Shown here: positions 36,193 through 45,752 of the stretch, piece by piece
How the letters are laid out: every line of letters starts with the position of its first letter
How positions within the stretch are numbered: the stretch's first letter is position 1
Assembly (NCBI RefSeq): GCF_015207605.1
Contig: NZ_JADEWO010000034.1
Span: 16,280-80,279, forward strand
Length of the DNA stretch: 64,000 nt
Reading direction: 5' to 3'
Source: Oculatella sp. LEGE 06141
Lineage (GTDB): Bacteria; Cyanobacteriota; Cyanobacteriia; Elainellales; Elainellaceae
Notes under the pieces: generated by a model
The model's database searches: none
Told to the model about the DNA's origin: nothing
The model's input: only the letters and a program-made list of their open reading frames with translations
Position numbers and translations under genes: made by a program

Positions 36193-38301
36193 TTGGTTAC
36201 TCTCGATTCTGTTTGGATTACTGGCTCAACCCGCAGCGGTAAAACCACCCGCTTAATTGAGCAATTTTTGGCTTGGTCTAATGCATCTCCTGGGCAGCGC
36301 TGGCAGGTGATGCCTACAATTTTGGTCTTTGCAGCAACGGGCGACAACCGGATTGAGCTAGCCGATCGCCTTGCAGAAGCAACCCAGGGGCGGTATCGCT
36401 TCGACTCCACCACTCCCCTCGGCTTTTTGCAAGACGAGGTTATTCTGTTTTATCCCCTTTTGATTCAACAGCTTAACCTAAAGGCTCATTTTCCGTTGCG
36501 ACTTCGGCCTGAAACGGAGCAAGAACTGGCCACCCGTCTCTGGCAACCAGAATTAGAGGCAGGAATCCTCAAATTAGAGGGGGTTTCAGACTACTTTATG
36601 GTGCGGCGATCGCTCGATTTACTGCAACTGTGCGCCAACAGCGGCACCCCGATTGAAGACATTCCCACCATCCTAAAAGACGGGTTTTCTGAAACGATTG
36701 GCTCAGCGGCTGTCTGGGAGGCGATCGGCGAGGCGCTGAGGCGCTGGCGGAGCTGGTGCCTGGGACGAGGGCTACTGACCTATGGGCTAATTACAGAGCT
36801 GTACTGGCGGCATCTGCTGCCCCATCCGACCTATCAGCAGCATTTGCGTCGGCGTTATCGGGCTGTTGTCGCCGACGACGTGGATGAGTATCCGGCGATC
36901 GCTCGTCAGCTATTTGAGATCCTGCTGGATCAGGGTATGCCCGGTGCGTTTAGCTACAACCCCAACGGCGGCATTCGGATGGGGGTAGGAGCCGATCCCA
37001 CCGATTTGGCAATGCTGGCCGATCGCTGCCACGTGGAACAGTTGCCCCACCCTGTAGAACCCTGTTTGGGAGCAGAGTGGGGGAAAGCGATTCCTACCTG
37101 GATCGATGCACCCATGCTGCCAGACCTGCCAGCATCAATTCAAACGATTCAAACCGTGTCTAGAGCCGAGTTGTTGCGGCAAACGGCTGAAACCATTGTT
37201 GCGGCGGTAGAGTCGGGACAGGTGCAGCCTGAGGACGTGGCGGTAATTGGCCCGGGCGTAGACGCGATCGCCCGCTACACGCTAAAAACCATCCTCAACA
37301 GTCGGGGAATTGCGGTCGAATCGCTGAACGATCAGCGACCGCTGATTAGCTCACCCATGATTCGTGCCGTCCTGTCTCTATTGGCACTGGTGTACCCCGG
37401 TTTAGGACGGATGCTCAGTCGTGATGCGGTTGCGGAGATGCTGGTGGTGCTGAGCCAGACTCCAGGGACAAGTCCTGAGGCCGCAGGACTGGCAACGGCC
37501 AGCATCGATCCGGTACGAGCTGGTTTGCTGGTAGATTACTGCTTTGTTCCCGACCCGGCTCAGCCCCAGTTGTTGCCCTCCACAACGTTTCCCCGCTGGG
37601 ATCGGCTTGGTTATCAGGCGACTCAGGCATACGAGGCGATGCGGCAATGGATTGAAACTCAACAGCAGGAGCAAGTCCAGCGCTTGATCCCCAGTCCTGT
37701 AGTGTTGATCGATCGCGCTATTCAGCGGTTTCTCTATGGCGGCAGCCAATTGCCCTACGACCAGTTAGCGGCATTGCGAGAACTGGTGGAAACAGCACAA
37801 CACTATTGGGATATTGACAAACGGCTGCAACAGAGCGATCGCATCGATGCGCCTGCGTCCACCTCGGTGGGGCAGTTTATTCAACTGCTGCAAAACGGCA
37901 CCATTACCGCTGACCCCTATCCAGTTCGTCCCATTGGAAAATCTAATCAAGCGGTGACCGTATCCACCATCTTTCAATATCGGGCAAATCGGCGGCACCA
38001 CCGCTGGCAGTTCTGGTTAGATGCAGGATCACCCTTCTGGCTTTCTGGTGGCGGCCCGTTGTTTGGCGCACCCCTGTTTTTACGCGACTGGCCGGGACGA
38101 CCCTGGACAGCACAGGATTCGTTGCTGGCTGACCAGGAACGGTTGCAACGTCAGGTGTTAGACCTGCTCTGCCGTGTGAGCGATCGGGTTTATCTTTGCC
38201 ACAGCGATTTAGCGACCAGCGGACAAGAACAGGCCGGGTCTTTGCTAGGGTTAGTCAATGCGGCTGTGCCCTTGCAAGCGCCCGTAAGTGTAGCGCGTTA
38301 A
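36193..38301 (+). CDS. UvrD/AddB-like recombinase-helicase family protein
   Basis: A 702-residue P-loop protein. Walker A is TGSTRSGKTT (residues 10-19) and Walker B-like AVVADDVDEYP lies near 225. The overall pattern (helicase-like halves with VEDVAVIGPG-type motif) resembles the AddB/RecB-related recombinases found as stand-alone genes in cyanobacteria. The typical C-terminal iron-sulfur nuclease of AddB is not visible, so a nuclease-less, possibly structural or motor role is likely. The start is a TTG (36193), with no ATG near the Walker A; no clear ribosome-binding site. A role in DNA repair is inference. Confidence 0.7.
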   Translation: MVTLDSVWITGSTRSGKTTRLIEQFLAWSNASPGQRWQVMPTILVFAATGDNRIELADRLAEATQGRYRFDSTTPLGFLQDEVILFYPLLIQQLNLKAHFPLRLRPETEQELATRLWQPELEAGILKLEGVSDYFMVRRSLDLLQLCANSGTPIEDIPTILKDGFSETIGSAAVWEAIGEALRRWRSWCLGRGLLTYGLITELYWRHLLPHPTYQQHLRRRYRAVVADDVDEYPAIARQLFEILLDQGMPGAFSYNPNGGIRMGVGADPTDLAMLADRCHVEQLPHPVEPCLGAEWGKAIPTWIDAPMLPDLPASIQTIQTVSRAELLRQTAETIVAAVESGQVQPEDVAVIGPGVDAIARYTLKTILNSRGIAVESLNDQRPLISSPMIRAVLSLLALVYPGLGRMLSRDAVAEMLVVLSQTPGTSPEAAGLATASIDPVRAGLLVDYCFVPDPAQPQLLPSTTFPRWDRLGYQATQAYEAMRQWIETQQQEQVQRLIPSPVVLIDRAIQRFLYGGSQLPYDQLAALRELVETAQHYWDIDKRLQQSDRIDAPASTSVGQFIQLLQNGTITADPYPVRPIGKSNQAVTVSTIFQYRANRRHHRWQFWLDAGSPFWLSGGGPLFGAPLFLRDWPGRPWTAQDSLLADQERLQRQVLDLLCRVSDRVYLCHSDLATSGQEQAGSLLGLVNAAVPLQAPVSVAR

Positions 38302-38444
38302 TGCCATTTTTGATACAGGATTAGATACAGACAAACCATCTTTTTTAGCGTATGAAATAAGAATTAACTCGATAGGGCTGAACAGTTTGTGATGGGGAAC
38401 TCATCGCAAAAACTGAACAATGCTCTGTCACGAGTTGCATTCGG

Positions 38445-38450
38445 TATAAT
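38445..38450 (+). promoter_or_regulatory. -10 box before coaD
   Basis: TATAAT lies 28 bases before the GTG start of coaD. No good -35 box is seen. A nearby inverted repeat (CAGTTTGTGATG with CATCGCAAAAACTG, about 38385-38417) may end the upstream transcript. Confidence 0.5.
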
Positions 38451-38478
38451 CTGCACAAACGCTTTGGCAACCTGAGCT

Positions 38479-39045
38479 GTGATTGCAATCTATCCTGGTA
38501 GTTTCGATCCGATTACCCTCGGTCATCTGGACATCATTGAGCGTGGCTGTCAGCTCTTTGATCAGGTGGTGGTGGTGGTGTTTCGCAATCCTAATAAGTC
38601 GCCGCTGTTTAGCGTGCAGCAGAGGCTCAGCCAGATTCGTCAGGCAACTCGTCACTTATCCAATCTGGAAGTTGATAGTTTTGATGGCTTAACCGTAACT
38701 TATGCCCGTATTCGCAACGCTGGTGTGCTTTTACGGGGTTTACGAGCGGTTTCAGACTTTGAAATGGAACTCCAGATGGCTCATACTAACAAAACACTCT
38801 CCGACGATATCGAAACCGTTTTTTTAGCAACCTCCAACGAATATAGTTTTCTGAGTAGTAGCTTAGTTAAGGAAATTGCTAAATTTGGCGGTCCGATTGA
38901 TCATCTTGTTCCTCCACCCGTTGCCCTGGATATCCGCCGATGTTACGCCAAGACCCATCTCTCACCACAGAACGAAACGGACCCAGCACCCACGCCGGGG
39001 GATCTTCCAATAGCGGAGTCACCTATGGGGATGCCGCACGAATAG
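38479..39045 (+). CDS. coaD: Pantetheine-phosphate adenylyltransferase
   Basis: A 188-residue PPAT, the fourth step of CoA synthesis (4'-phosphopantetheine plus ATP to dephospho-CoA). Motifs: [14 protein letters not shown] (nucleotidyltransferase T/HxGH motif as TLGH), [16 protein letters not shown] and SSSLVKEIA. The last 25 residues are a polar tail beyond the usual end. The start is GTG. The 3' end overlaps the next gene by 106 bases. Confidence 0.94.
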   Translation: MIAIYPGSFDPITLGHLDIIERGCQLFDQVVVVVFRNPNKSPLFSVQQRLSQIRQATRHLSNLEVDSFDGLTVTYARIRNAGVLLRGLRAVSDFEMELQMAHTNKTLSDDIETVFLATSNEYSFLSSSLVKEIAKFGGPIDHLVPPPVALDIRRCYAKTHLSPQNETDPAPTPGDLPIAESPMGMPHE

Positions 39046-39689
39046 GCGGAGTCGATATTCAGCGAGAGCTGAATAAGCTAGAGGAAATGATTTTAGACAG
39101 CCCTCGAATTCCGCTCAGTCGGCGCACGATCGTCGATGAAGAGCATCTGCTGGATCAGCTTGATTTGATTCGGTTAAGCTTGCCCACTGCTTTTCAAGAA
39201 GCAAGCGAAGTTGTTCGCGAGAAGGAAGAACTGCTGCTAGAGGCGGAGCAGTATGCCCAAGAAATCATTGAAGCGGCAGAGCAGCGAGCGGCTCAAATTT
39301 TGGATGAAATGGGTTTATTGCGGCAGGCAGAGCTAGAAGTACAGCAAATTCAACAGCGGGTGCAGCAAGAGTGTGAGGCTGCCCGCGAACAAACAATGGC
39401 CGACATTGAGCAGATGCGCCGTCGGGCACAGCAGGAGCTAGAGGAGATTCGGCAGATGGCGATCGCGGAAGCCGAAGACATTCAATCTGGAGCCGATGAC
39501 TACGCGGATAGTGTCCTCAAGGATATGGAGCAGCAGCTATTGGATATGGTTCGCGTTATCCGCAACGGTCGGCAGCAGCTTCAGCCAGAACCCACTCCGG
39601 CACCAGCGAAGCCTCGCGAAACAAATGCAGGCTCGGCGGCTAATCGAGCGGCTCCGGCACCAAAATCGTCGGAGCGATCGAAGAACTAG
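38940..39689 (+). CDS. Coiled-coil protein overlapping coaD (DivIVA/ATP synthase b-like)
   Basis: A 249-residue protein whose centre (about 60-205) is one long coiled coil rich in Glu, Gln and Ala (heptads such as [15 protein letters not shown]), with a Pro/Ala tail. It resembles cyanobacterial proteins loosely labelled DivIVA-like or ATP synthase subunit b-like; function unknown. The ATG at 38940 lies inside coaD in another frame, giving a 106-base overlap. The next in-frame start (ATG 39084) would cut off the conserved-looking [13 protein letters not shown] segment, so the overlap is probably real and the genes coupled. Confidence 0.7.
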   Translation: MLRQDPSLTTERNGPSTHAGGSSNSGVTYGDAARIGGVDIQRELNKLEEMILDSPRIPLSRRTIVDEEHLLDQLDLIRLSLPTAFQEASEVVREKEELLLEAEQYAQEIIEAAEQRAAQILDEMGLLRQAELEVQQIQQRVQQECEAAREQTMADIEQMRRRAQQELEEIRQMAIAEAEDIQSGADDYADSVLKDMEQQLLDMVRVIRNGRQQLQPEPTPAPAKPRETNAGSAANRAAPAPKSSERSKN

Positions 39690-39975
39690 CAGCCAGGGCA
39701 GCGGTTTCAGGAGAGAGAACAAAATAGGGACACAGCATGAAGCACAACAACGCTGTTGCGGCGAACTGCTCCACATTGCTTGCAATGCAAAGTTAGGCGA
39801 GCAGCCAACAAACAGCAGGGTAGCTTTGAAGGTATTTGCCGCTACTGAGCGTTACCATTAGCCGGCAAGACTTCGAGTGTGATTGCGAGGATACAGGCAG
39901 GGCAATCTAAGGATCTGCGAGTTAGAGCGTAATGATTTAGTACAACTCGCCAGACAACCACCACGGAGTGCCTCA

Positions 39976-40296
39976 ATGGTATCTGTACTCGGCGTGATTA
40001 TTTCACTCGTTCTAGGTCTTGTTAAACTAACTACGTTATTTTGGGTCTTCTACCAGACTAGAAAAACAGCTGCAATTGCATACTCGACCTACCTCATCAT
40101 CAATGGCTTTCTTTATACATGGTGTATACCAAGAGTGGTGAATAGCATTCAAAACAATGGAGATATGCTATGGCTCGGCGCAACGTCCGGTGAACGGATT
40201 TCTAACTTTCTGTTCTTAATTAGGTTTGTTCCTACTGGTGTTGAAGCGCTCCTTTTCGTTTGGTTACTGCTATCGATCATGAGAAGGACTAGCTAA
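39976..40296 (+). CDS. Small membrane protein of unknown function
   Basis: A 106-residue protein with three hydrophobic helices (about 3-25, 35-55, 85-103). A longer frame opens at 39883, but the ATG at 39976 has GGAG 8 bases upstream and begins directly with the first helix, so it is preferred. Family not recognised. It sits between the coiled-coil gene and a MITE, with nothing obvious to link it to either neighbour. Confidence 0.6.
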   Translation: MVSVLGVIISLVLGLVKLTTLFWVFYQTRKTAAIAYSTYLIINGFLYTWCIPRVVNSIQNNGDMLWLGATSGERISNFLFLIRFVPTGVEALLFVWLLLSIMRRTS

Positions 40297-40465
40297 GCCC
40301 TTTGGTCAGATTAGACAGTTGTAATAGACGTTAGCAATGTATTAGTAAATTGACAAAGAAAGGGGTACCTCGAAAAACAGGGTCGCTTATTGAGAAAAGC
40401 TTGCTATAGCTGGATCAATTTTCGCAATAAGGCAATTGATCGAGGTGCCAAAGATAGGCAAGTTA

Positions 40466-40608
40466 AGAGGTTGTTTGAAAAGTATCAAATGTCTCCTGTA
40501 AGGGCGTAGCATTCGGCAGATAGCCCTTGAAATAGACCCAGAAGTATTGCCCGAATGCTACGCCCCTACGGGTATCGGGCTACAAATCAGACTTTTAAAA
40601 CATCCTCT
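40466..40608 (+). repeat. MITE-like repeat, family A, best-preserved copy
   Basis: A 143-base element with 18-base imperfect ends: AGAGGTTGTTTGAAAAGT and ACTTTTAAAACATCCTCT. Internally GGGCGTAGCATTCGG (40502-40516) pairs perfectly with CCGAATGCTACGCCC (40551-40565), so the RNA would form a long hairpin. It starts 9 bases after the nrtP stop and may end nrtP transcripts. The rest of the gap 40297-40465 shows nothing. Confidence 0.85.
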
Positions 40609-40617
40609 AAACCAAGA

Positions 40618-42129
40618 TTAATTGACTCGCTCCTCATAGGACGAAACGGGTATCTCTTCTTCGACCATTGGCGATCGCAGTTCTTCTTCATGCGACCCAG
40701 TTGGTTCCTTTAAAAAGAACAGACAAATGCTCGCTACGATCAAGCCCACCACCCCCAACATTTGAAAAAAGATGCGGTTACCCACGGCACCTTCAGGCAG
40801 CAAGCTATAAATGGTCAAAAAACCAACCGCGCCCACATTGCCATAGGCACCCACATTACCCGCAATTTGCCCCGTGACCCGCCGCTTTACCAGAGGCACG
40901 ATCGCATAGGTTGCCCCTTCTGCCGCCATGACGAAAAAGCCAACTGCCATTGAAATGAGAATGGCGATCGGTAAAGCCCAGCTCGAACCGACACCGCTCA
41001 GCACCAGATAGCCCATTCCCATCAAGGCCGTTACCACCGTCATTGTCCACTTACGGCTGCCAATTTTGTCTGAAATCCAGCCTCCTCCCGGTCGGGCAAT
41101 CAGATTCATGAAGGCATAGCTGGCCGCAATACCACCCGCCATGGCGGCGGATAGCGCAAACGTGTTTTCAAAGAAAGCAGGCAGCATTGACACAACCGCT
41201 AACTCTGAACCAAAACAGGCGAGATAGCCCAATTCCAGCGTTGCCACTTGCGAAAAGTTGTAGCGATCGCCAGGCGGATACCGCTTGCGGCCTGCCATCA
41301 GCTCACGGTTTGCCCGCCAAATGTTGTAGGACTGAAACAAATACAGTCCCACCAGGAACAGCAGCGTCAGGGTGAATCTGGTCGGGCTGAGAAACCCCAT
41401 ATTGCTTAAGCGCCAGGCAATCACTCCCAAAATGCCAACCAGGGGAATATTCATCAACAGCAGCGCCCAAAAGTCTTTTTGGCAAGTCACTTCCATGCCA
41501 GCACTGCTGGAGGGACGCTGATACACTTTGCCCGGTGGCGTATCCGAGACGCTGAAATAGTACACCACTCCGTAAATGGCGGTAATGATGCCGGTCAGGG
41601 CGATCGCAAACCGCCAGTTTACCTGCCCCGCAGCCATAAACGCCAACATTGCAGCGATCGTGGGTAGGGTAAAGGCCGCCGCCGCCGAACCAAAATTGCC
41701 CCAGCCGCCGTAGATACCTTCTGCTAAGCCAATCTCTTTAGACGGAAACCATTCTGCCACCATGCGAATACCGATGACAAAGCCGCATCCTACAATGCTG
41801 AGCGCTAGCCGACTGGCTACCAACTGCCCAAAGTTTTGCGAGAAAGCGAAAGCCAGACAGGGCAACGCCGCATACATCATCAGACAAGAATAGGTAAGGC
41901 GAGGGCCATAGCGATCCAACAACATGCCCACAATGATTCGGGCTGGAACGGTCAGCGCCACATTGCAAATAGCAAGCGTTCTTAGTTGCGCTTCTGATAA
42001 GCCTAAATCTGCTTCTAAAGCCGTTGCCAGAGGCGCAAGGTTAAACCAGACGATAAACGTCAGGAAGAAGGCAAACCAGGTCATGTGCAAGATACGGTAG
42101 CGCCCACTGAAGGACCATAATCCAGCCAT
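40618..42129 (-). CDS. nrtP: Nitrate/nitrite permease NrtP (MFS)
   Basis: A 503-residue major facilitator of the nitrate/nitrite porter family with 12 helices. It shows the family's nitrate signatures: GIYGGWGNFGSAAAAF in helix 5 and the related AGNVGAYGNVGAVG in helix 11. A cytosolic insert between helices 6 and 7 (PGKVYQRPSSSAGMEV) and the acidic C-terminus resemble cyanobacterial NrtP (NapA), which takes up nitrate and nitrite. It follows narB by 451 bases on the same strand, with a small divergent gene and an NtcA box between, so it probably has its own promoter. Its presence beside nrtABCD is unusual. Confidence 0.9.
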   Translation of the reverse strand: MAGLWSFSGRYRILHMTWFAFFLTFIVWFNLAPLATALEADLGLSEAQLRTLAICNVALTVPARIIVGMLLDRYGPRLTYSCLMMYAALPCLAFAFSQNFGQLVASRLALSIVGCGFVIGIRMVAEWFPSKEIGLAEGIYGGWGNFGSAAAAFTLPTIAAMLAFMAAGQVNWRFAIALTGIITAIYGVVYYFSVSDTPPGKVYQRPSSSAGMEVTCQKDFWALLLMNIPLVGILGVIAWRLSNMGFLSPTRFTLTLLFLVGLYLFQSYNIWRANRELMAGRKRYPPGDRYNFSQVATLELGYLACFGSELAVVSMLPAFFENTFALSAAMAGGIAASYAFMNLIARPGGGWISDKIGSRKWTMTVVTALMGMGYLVLSGVGSSWALPIAILISMAVGFFVMAAEGATYAIVPLVKRRVTGQIAGNVGAYGNVGAVGFLTIYSLLPEGAVGNRIFFQMLGVVGLIVASICLFFLKEPTGSHEEELRSPMVEEEIPVSSYEERVN

Positions 42130-42247
42130 GTCAATTTCTCCGCTAAAGGTCTAACAAAACAGCCTGATCCACCAATCCAGCCGCAACGCTCGGTTTCAGT
42201 TTCCCTGCTGCTGCCGGAATGGGGGATCTGCAAGAGTTACATTTTTT

Positions 42248-42261
42248 GTAGTTTTAGATAC
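42248..42261. promoter_or_regulatory. NtcA-type box between nrtP and a small divergent gene
   Basis: GTAGTTTTAGATAC fits GTA-N8-TAC exactly. On the plus strand a GATAAT box follows 17 bases later and leads to the 68-residue ORF at 42321. On the minus strand it lies 119 bases before nrtP, but no good -10 box at 20-24 bases is seen. It may serve either or both. Confidence 0.6.
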
Positions 42262-42320
42262 AGAAAATTTGCTAGGTTGATAATGCATCCATAAAACAAA
42301 CAGAACGAATCAGTTTTACA

Positions 42321-42527
42321 ATGAACCTTCAAGACAGATTGCATCCGGAAGTAGCCGAGTCACATCGTTTCAAGCGTTCTAATTTCTGGAACGGCGTGCT
42401 TCTCTTTGTGCTTGGCACGTTTGCCGCTGGGTTAATTCCCATCCTTTACAGCTCAGCCGCCTCGCAGCAAGAAGCACCTGCGAATGTTGGAGAATCAAGC
42501 CTTTGGGGTGCGTTTGGAGAGCGATAA
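42321..42527 (+). CDS. 68-residue single-span membrane peptide
   Basis: A short ORF with a charged N-terminus (LHPEVAESHRFKRSN), one clear membrane helix (about residues 24-46) and a polar tail. It is not recognised. In favour of it being real: proper TM-plus-charged-flank architecture, an NtcA-type box with a -10-like GATAAT at a fitting distance upstream, and a gap between narB and nrtP that it explains. Against: no clear ribosome-binding site and no known homologue I can name. Confidence 0.5.
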   Translation: MNLQDRLHPEVAESHRFKRSNFWNGVLLFVLGTFAAGLIPILYSSAASQQEAPANVGESSLWGAFGER

Positions 42528-42580
42528 CTGGAAGTTCGCATCATACAAATCCATTGAACTCGTTTGCTTGAGTTAGACGG

Positions 42581-44800
42581 CTAGGATATTGGCGGGGAGG
42601 AGAGAGAAAGTTCACGCCGGAATGCGTTTTGACTGTCGAGTTCGGCAGAAACCAGGATGAGTTGAACCGCACAGGCTTTCAGTTCTGGTTGCAGCGAGTC
42701 CGGGCAGGATTCAGGATGAGTCAGGGCATTCGCTTCGGCCTGGTCAGCCCATAACGATCCCCAGTGCATTGGCACAAAAACCGTACCAGGGGCGATCGCC
42801 TTCGTCACTTTGGCCGGAAATCGGGCGAACCCTCGGCGCGATCGCACCTCTACCCAACCGTCGTTCTCAATGCCCAACTTTTTGGCATCGCGCGGATGAA
42901 TCTCAATGAACGGATTGGGATGCATTTGCCGAATTTTATCGGTGCGTCCGGTGCGGGTTTGGGTGTGCCAGTGACCATAGAGCCGTCCAGTCGTCAGCAC
43001 ATAAGGATACTGGTCGTCGGGCGGTTCCGCTAACCCCCGCGAATGGTACGCCCCAAACCGCGCCCGTCCGTCCGGCGTATGAAACCGCACATCGGTATAG
43101 AGCCGCTTTGCCGCAGGTTTGGCTTCTCCCAGTGGGGCGGGTTCCGAGTCAGGACAGGGCCATTGCAACGGCCCTTCCCGTTGCAGGCGATCGTGGCTCA
43201 TACCCGTCATGTCGCAGGGGCGATCGCGCGTCAACTGCACAAATTCAGCGTGAACCTCAGCCGATGTTGTAAAGGCAAACTGTTGCTCAAACCCCAAACG
43301 GCGACCCACTTCAGCAAAAATCGCCCAATCTTCTTTTACATCACCACGGGGGCGTTGAAAGGCGGGGCAAAGTGTCACCCGCCGTTCCGAATTAGTCATC
43401 GTACCCGACTTTTCGCTCCACTGGGTTGCAGGCAACAGCAGATGAGCAAAAGCCGCCGTTTCGGTGGGATAGTACGCTTCTTGATACACCGTAAACGGCG
43501 ATTTTCGCAGTGCCGCTTTGGTTCGTTCCAGGTCGGGCAGGCTCACCGCTGGATTCGTAGCAGCGATCCATAGCATCTGCACGTCCCCCGTCTCCAGACC
43601 CGTAATCATGTCCCATGCGGTTCGACCGGGCACCGGAGAAATTTGATGAGACGGCACATTCCACACATGTTCCACTTCGGCGCGATGCTGCGGATTAAGG
43701 ACAGAACGGTACCCCGGCAACAGATGAGACAATCCGCCCGCTTCTCGCCCACCCATTGCATTGGGTTGCCCGGTCAGCGAAAACGGCCCCGCTCCAGGCT
43801 TACCCACCTGCCCGGTCATGAGGTGCAGGTTAATCAGGGTACGAACTTTTGCCGTTCCCTCGCTTGATTGGTTAATTCCCATCGACCAAAGCGACAGCAC
43901 CCGTTTCGCCTTGCCCCATAAATGGGCAGCGGTTTCTAAATCTTTAACAGAAATACCGCACCGCTGCGCCACCACCGATGGGGGGTAAAGGCGAATTATC
44001 TTGGCAAACTTTGAAAAACCCTGGGTACAGTCTTCAATGAATTCTGGATCGTAGTAGCCCCAGCGCAGCAGCAAATGAGCCATGCCGTTGAGCAAATCAA
44101 TATCTGTTCCGGGCTTAATGGCAAGGTGCAAATCAGCATCTTCTGCGGTGGGCGTGCGGCGCGGATCGACTACCACCAGTTTGACGTGGCGGTTTTGCTT
44201 GTGATGCTTCCGCAAACGGTTGTACACAATGGGATGGCATTCTGCCGTGTTGGTGCCAATCAGAAAGGCGCAATCGGTCAGTTCTAAATCGTCGTAACAG
44301 CACGGTGGGCCATCCGCACCAAAGCTCTGAATGTAGCCGGATACCGCAGACGACATGCAGAGCCGTGAGTTAGCGTCAAAGTTATTGGTACCCAAGCAAC
44401 CTTTCATCAGTTTTTGCGCCACGTAATAGTCTTCGGTGGCAAACTGCCCCGACCCATACATGCAAATTGCATCCGCTCCATACGTTGCTTTGACGGTTTG
44501 AATGCGATCGACTATCTGCGTAAATGCCTCATCCCAACTGACTTGCCGAAACGGCTGATCTAGCGATTCTCGCATCATTGGATGCAGCAACCGATCGCGA
44601 CCAATGGACTCCGTGACGGTTGCCCCTTTGACGCACACCATTCCCTGACTCGATGGATGAGCGCGATCGCCACGCACTTTCCAGATGGGGGTGCCATCAC
44701 TCGCTCGATTCGTCGCCTGGTTGCGCTGAGCCGGAGGGGACACTTCCAGTCCACATCCAACACCACAGTAGGGACAGAGGGTTTTTACAGAGTCTGACAC
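42581..44800 (-). CDS. narB: Ferredoxin-nitrate reductase
   Basis: A 739-residue molybdopterin oxidoreductase reducing nitrate to nitrite with ferredoxin. The N-terminal [4Fe-4S] ligands are [12 protein letters not shown] and a further Cys in GMVCVKGA. Downstream are the bis-MGD binding region ([16 protein letters not shown]) and the C-terminal dinucleotide-binding domain ([16 protein letters not shown]). Length fits NarB. Last gene of the nirA-nrtABCD-narB cluster, 53 bases after nrtD. Confidence 0.96.
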   Translation of the reverse strand: MSDSVKTLCPYCGVGCGLEVSPPAQRNQATNRASDGTPIWKVRGDRAHPSSQGMVCVKGATVTESIGRDRLLHPMMRESLDQPFRQVSWDEAFTQIVDRIQTVKATYGADAICMYGSGQFATEDYYVAQKLMKGCLGTNNFDANSRLCMSSAVSGYIQSFGADGPPCCYDDLELTDCAFLIGTNTAECHPIVYNRLRKHHKQNRHVKLVVVDPRRTPTAEDADLHLAIKPGTDIDLLNGMAHLLLRWGYYDPEFIEDCTQGFSKFAKIIRLYPPSVVAQRCGISVKDLETAAHLWGKAKRVLSLWSMGINQSSEGTAKVRTLINLHLMTGQVGKPGAGPFSLTGQPNAMGGREAGGLSHLLPGYRSVLNPQHRAEVEHVWNVPSHQISPVPGRTAWDMITGLETGDVQMLWIAATNPAVSLPDLERTKAALRKSPFTVYQEAYYPTETAAFAHLLLPATQWSEKSGTMTNSERRVTLCPAFQRPRGDVKEDWAIFAEVGRRLGFEQQFAFTTSAEVHAEFVQLTRDRPCDMTGMSHDRLQREGPLQWPCPDSEPAPLGEAKPAAKRLYTDVRFHTPDGRARFGAYHSRGLAEPPDDQYPYVLTTGRLYGHWHTQTRTGRTDKIRQMHPNPFIEIHPRDAKKLGIENDGWVEVRSRRGFARFPAKVTKAIAPGTVFVPMHWGSLWADQAEANALTHPESCPDSLQPELKACAVQLILVSAELDSQNAFRRELSLSSPPIS

Positions 44801-44853
44801 AGTCGTTTTGGGGTAGAGGTCGGGAAAGGCAAACCGGAATGGAGCAACGGAGA

Positions 44854-45696
44854 TTAATCGTCATCGTGGGCAAAACGACGATAGAGAAAGTCCAAAGCAT
44901 AGTTCCGCAGGTTGTAGTATTCCGGATCTTCCATGATGCGGCTGCGGCTGCGGGGACGCGGGAAGGGGATATTTAGCACTTCACCAATTTGGGCAGAAGG
45001 GCCATTGGTCATCATCACCAGGCGATCGGCAAGGAACAGCGCTTCATCAATGTCGTGGGTGATCATCAACACAGTGACTTTGTGTTCACGCCAAATTTTG
45101 AGCAACTCTTCCTGCAATTCTTCTTTGGTGATGGCATCCAGTGCGCCAAACGGTTCGTCCAGTACCAGAACCTTAGGACGAGTTACCAGGGCACGGGCGA
45201 TCGCCACCCGCTGTTTCATGCCGCCCGAAAGCTGCTTCGGCAATTTGTCTGCGGCTTCTGTGAGGCCAACCAGCGCCAGATGTTCGTGGACAAGGCTCAC
45301 TTTTTGGGCGCGAGGTGCATCTGAGACAGCATCTACCGCCAAATACACATTGTCAAAGGCAGAAAGCCACGGCAGCAGCGCATAGTTTTGAAACACCACC
45401 ATGCGATCGGGGCCGGGTTGGGTAATGCGCTGGTTTTCTAGCCGCACTTCGCCTGTAGTTGGCTGGCGAAAGCCAGATACCATATCCAGCATGGTGGTTT
45501 TACCGCAACCAGAGTGACCAATGACGCAAATAAATTCACCTTCTTGAATGGTGAGATTAATGCCATCCAGTACGGTGTAAGGCCCCGCTGAAGTGGGATA
45601 CACCTTCGAGACGTTTTCAATGACCAGGAAGGGATCGCGATCGGCAATGGATGGTGAGGGATGGGGTTGAAGGTCGGTGTTGTTCAGGATCTGCAT
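44854..45696 (-). CDS. nrtD: Nitrate ABC transporter ATPase NrtD
   Basis: A 280-residue ATPase with Walker [10 protein letters not shown], signature LSGGMKQR and Walker B VLVLDEP. It is the second, single-domain ATPase of the nitrate/nitrite uptake system, pairing with NrtC. A GTG 16 codons upstream could give a longer protein; the ATG at 45696 gives a normal length. It starts 56 bases after the nrtC stop in the same operon. Confidence 0.93.
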   Translation of the reverse strand: MQILNNTDLQPHPSPSIADRDPFLVIENVSKVYPTSAGPYTVLDGINLTIQEGEFICVIGHSGCGKTTMLDMVSGFRQPTTGEVRLENQRITQPGPDRMVVFQNYALLPWLSAFDNVYLAVDAVSDAPRAQKVSLVHEHLALVGLTEAADKLPKQLSGGMKQRVAIARALVTRPKVLVLDEPFGALDAITKEELQEELLKIWREHKVTVLMITHDIDEALFLADRLVMMTNGPSAQIGEVLNIPFPRPRSRSRIMEDPEYYNLRNYALDFLYRRFAHDDD

Positions 45697-45752
45697 TGTA
45701 GGCAACTGGGTATAGGGCAGTAAGACGCAAGCAACGATAGCCACACCGCAAT

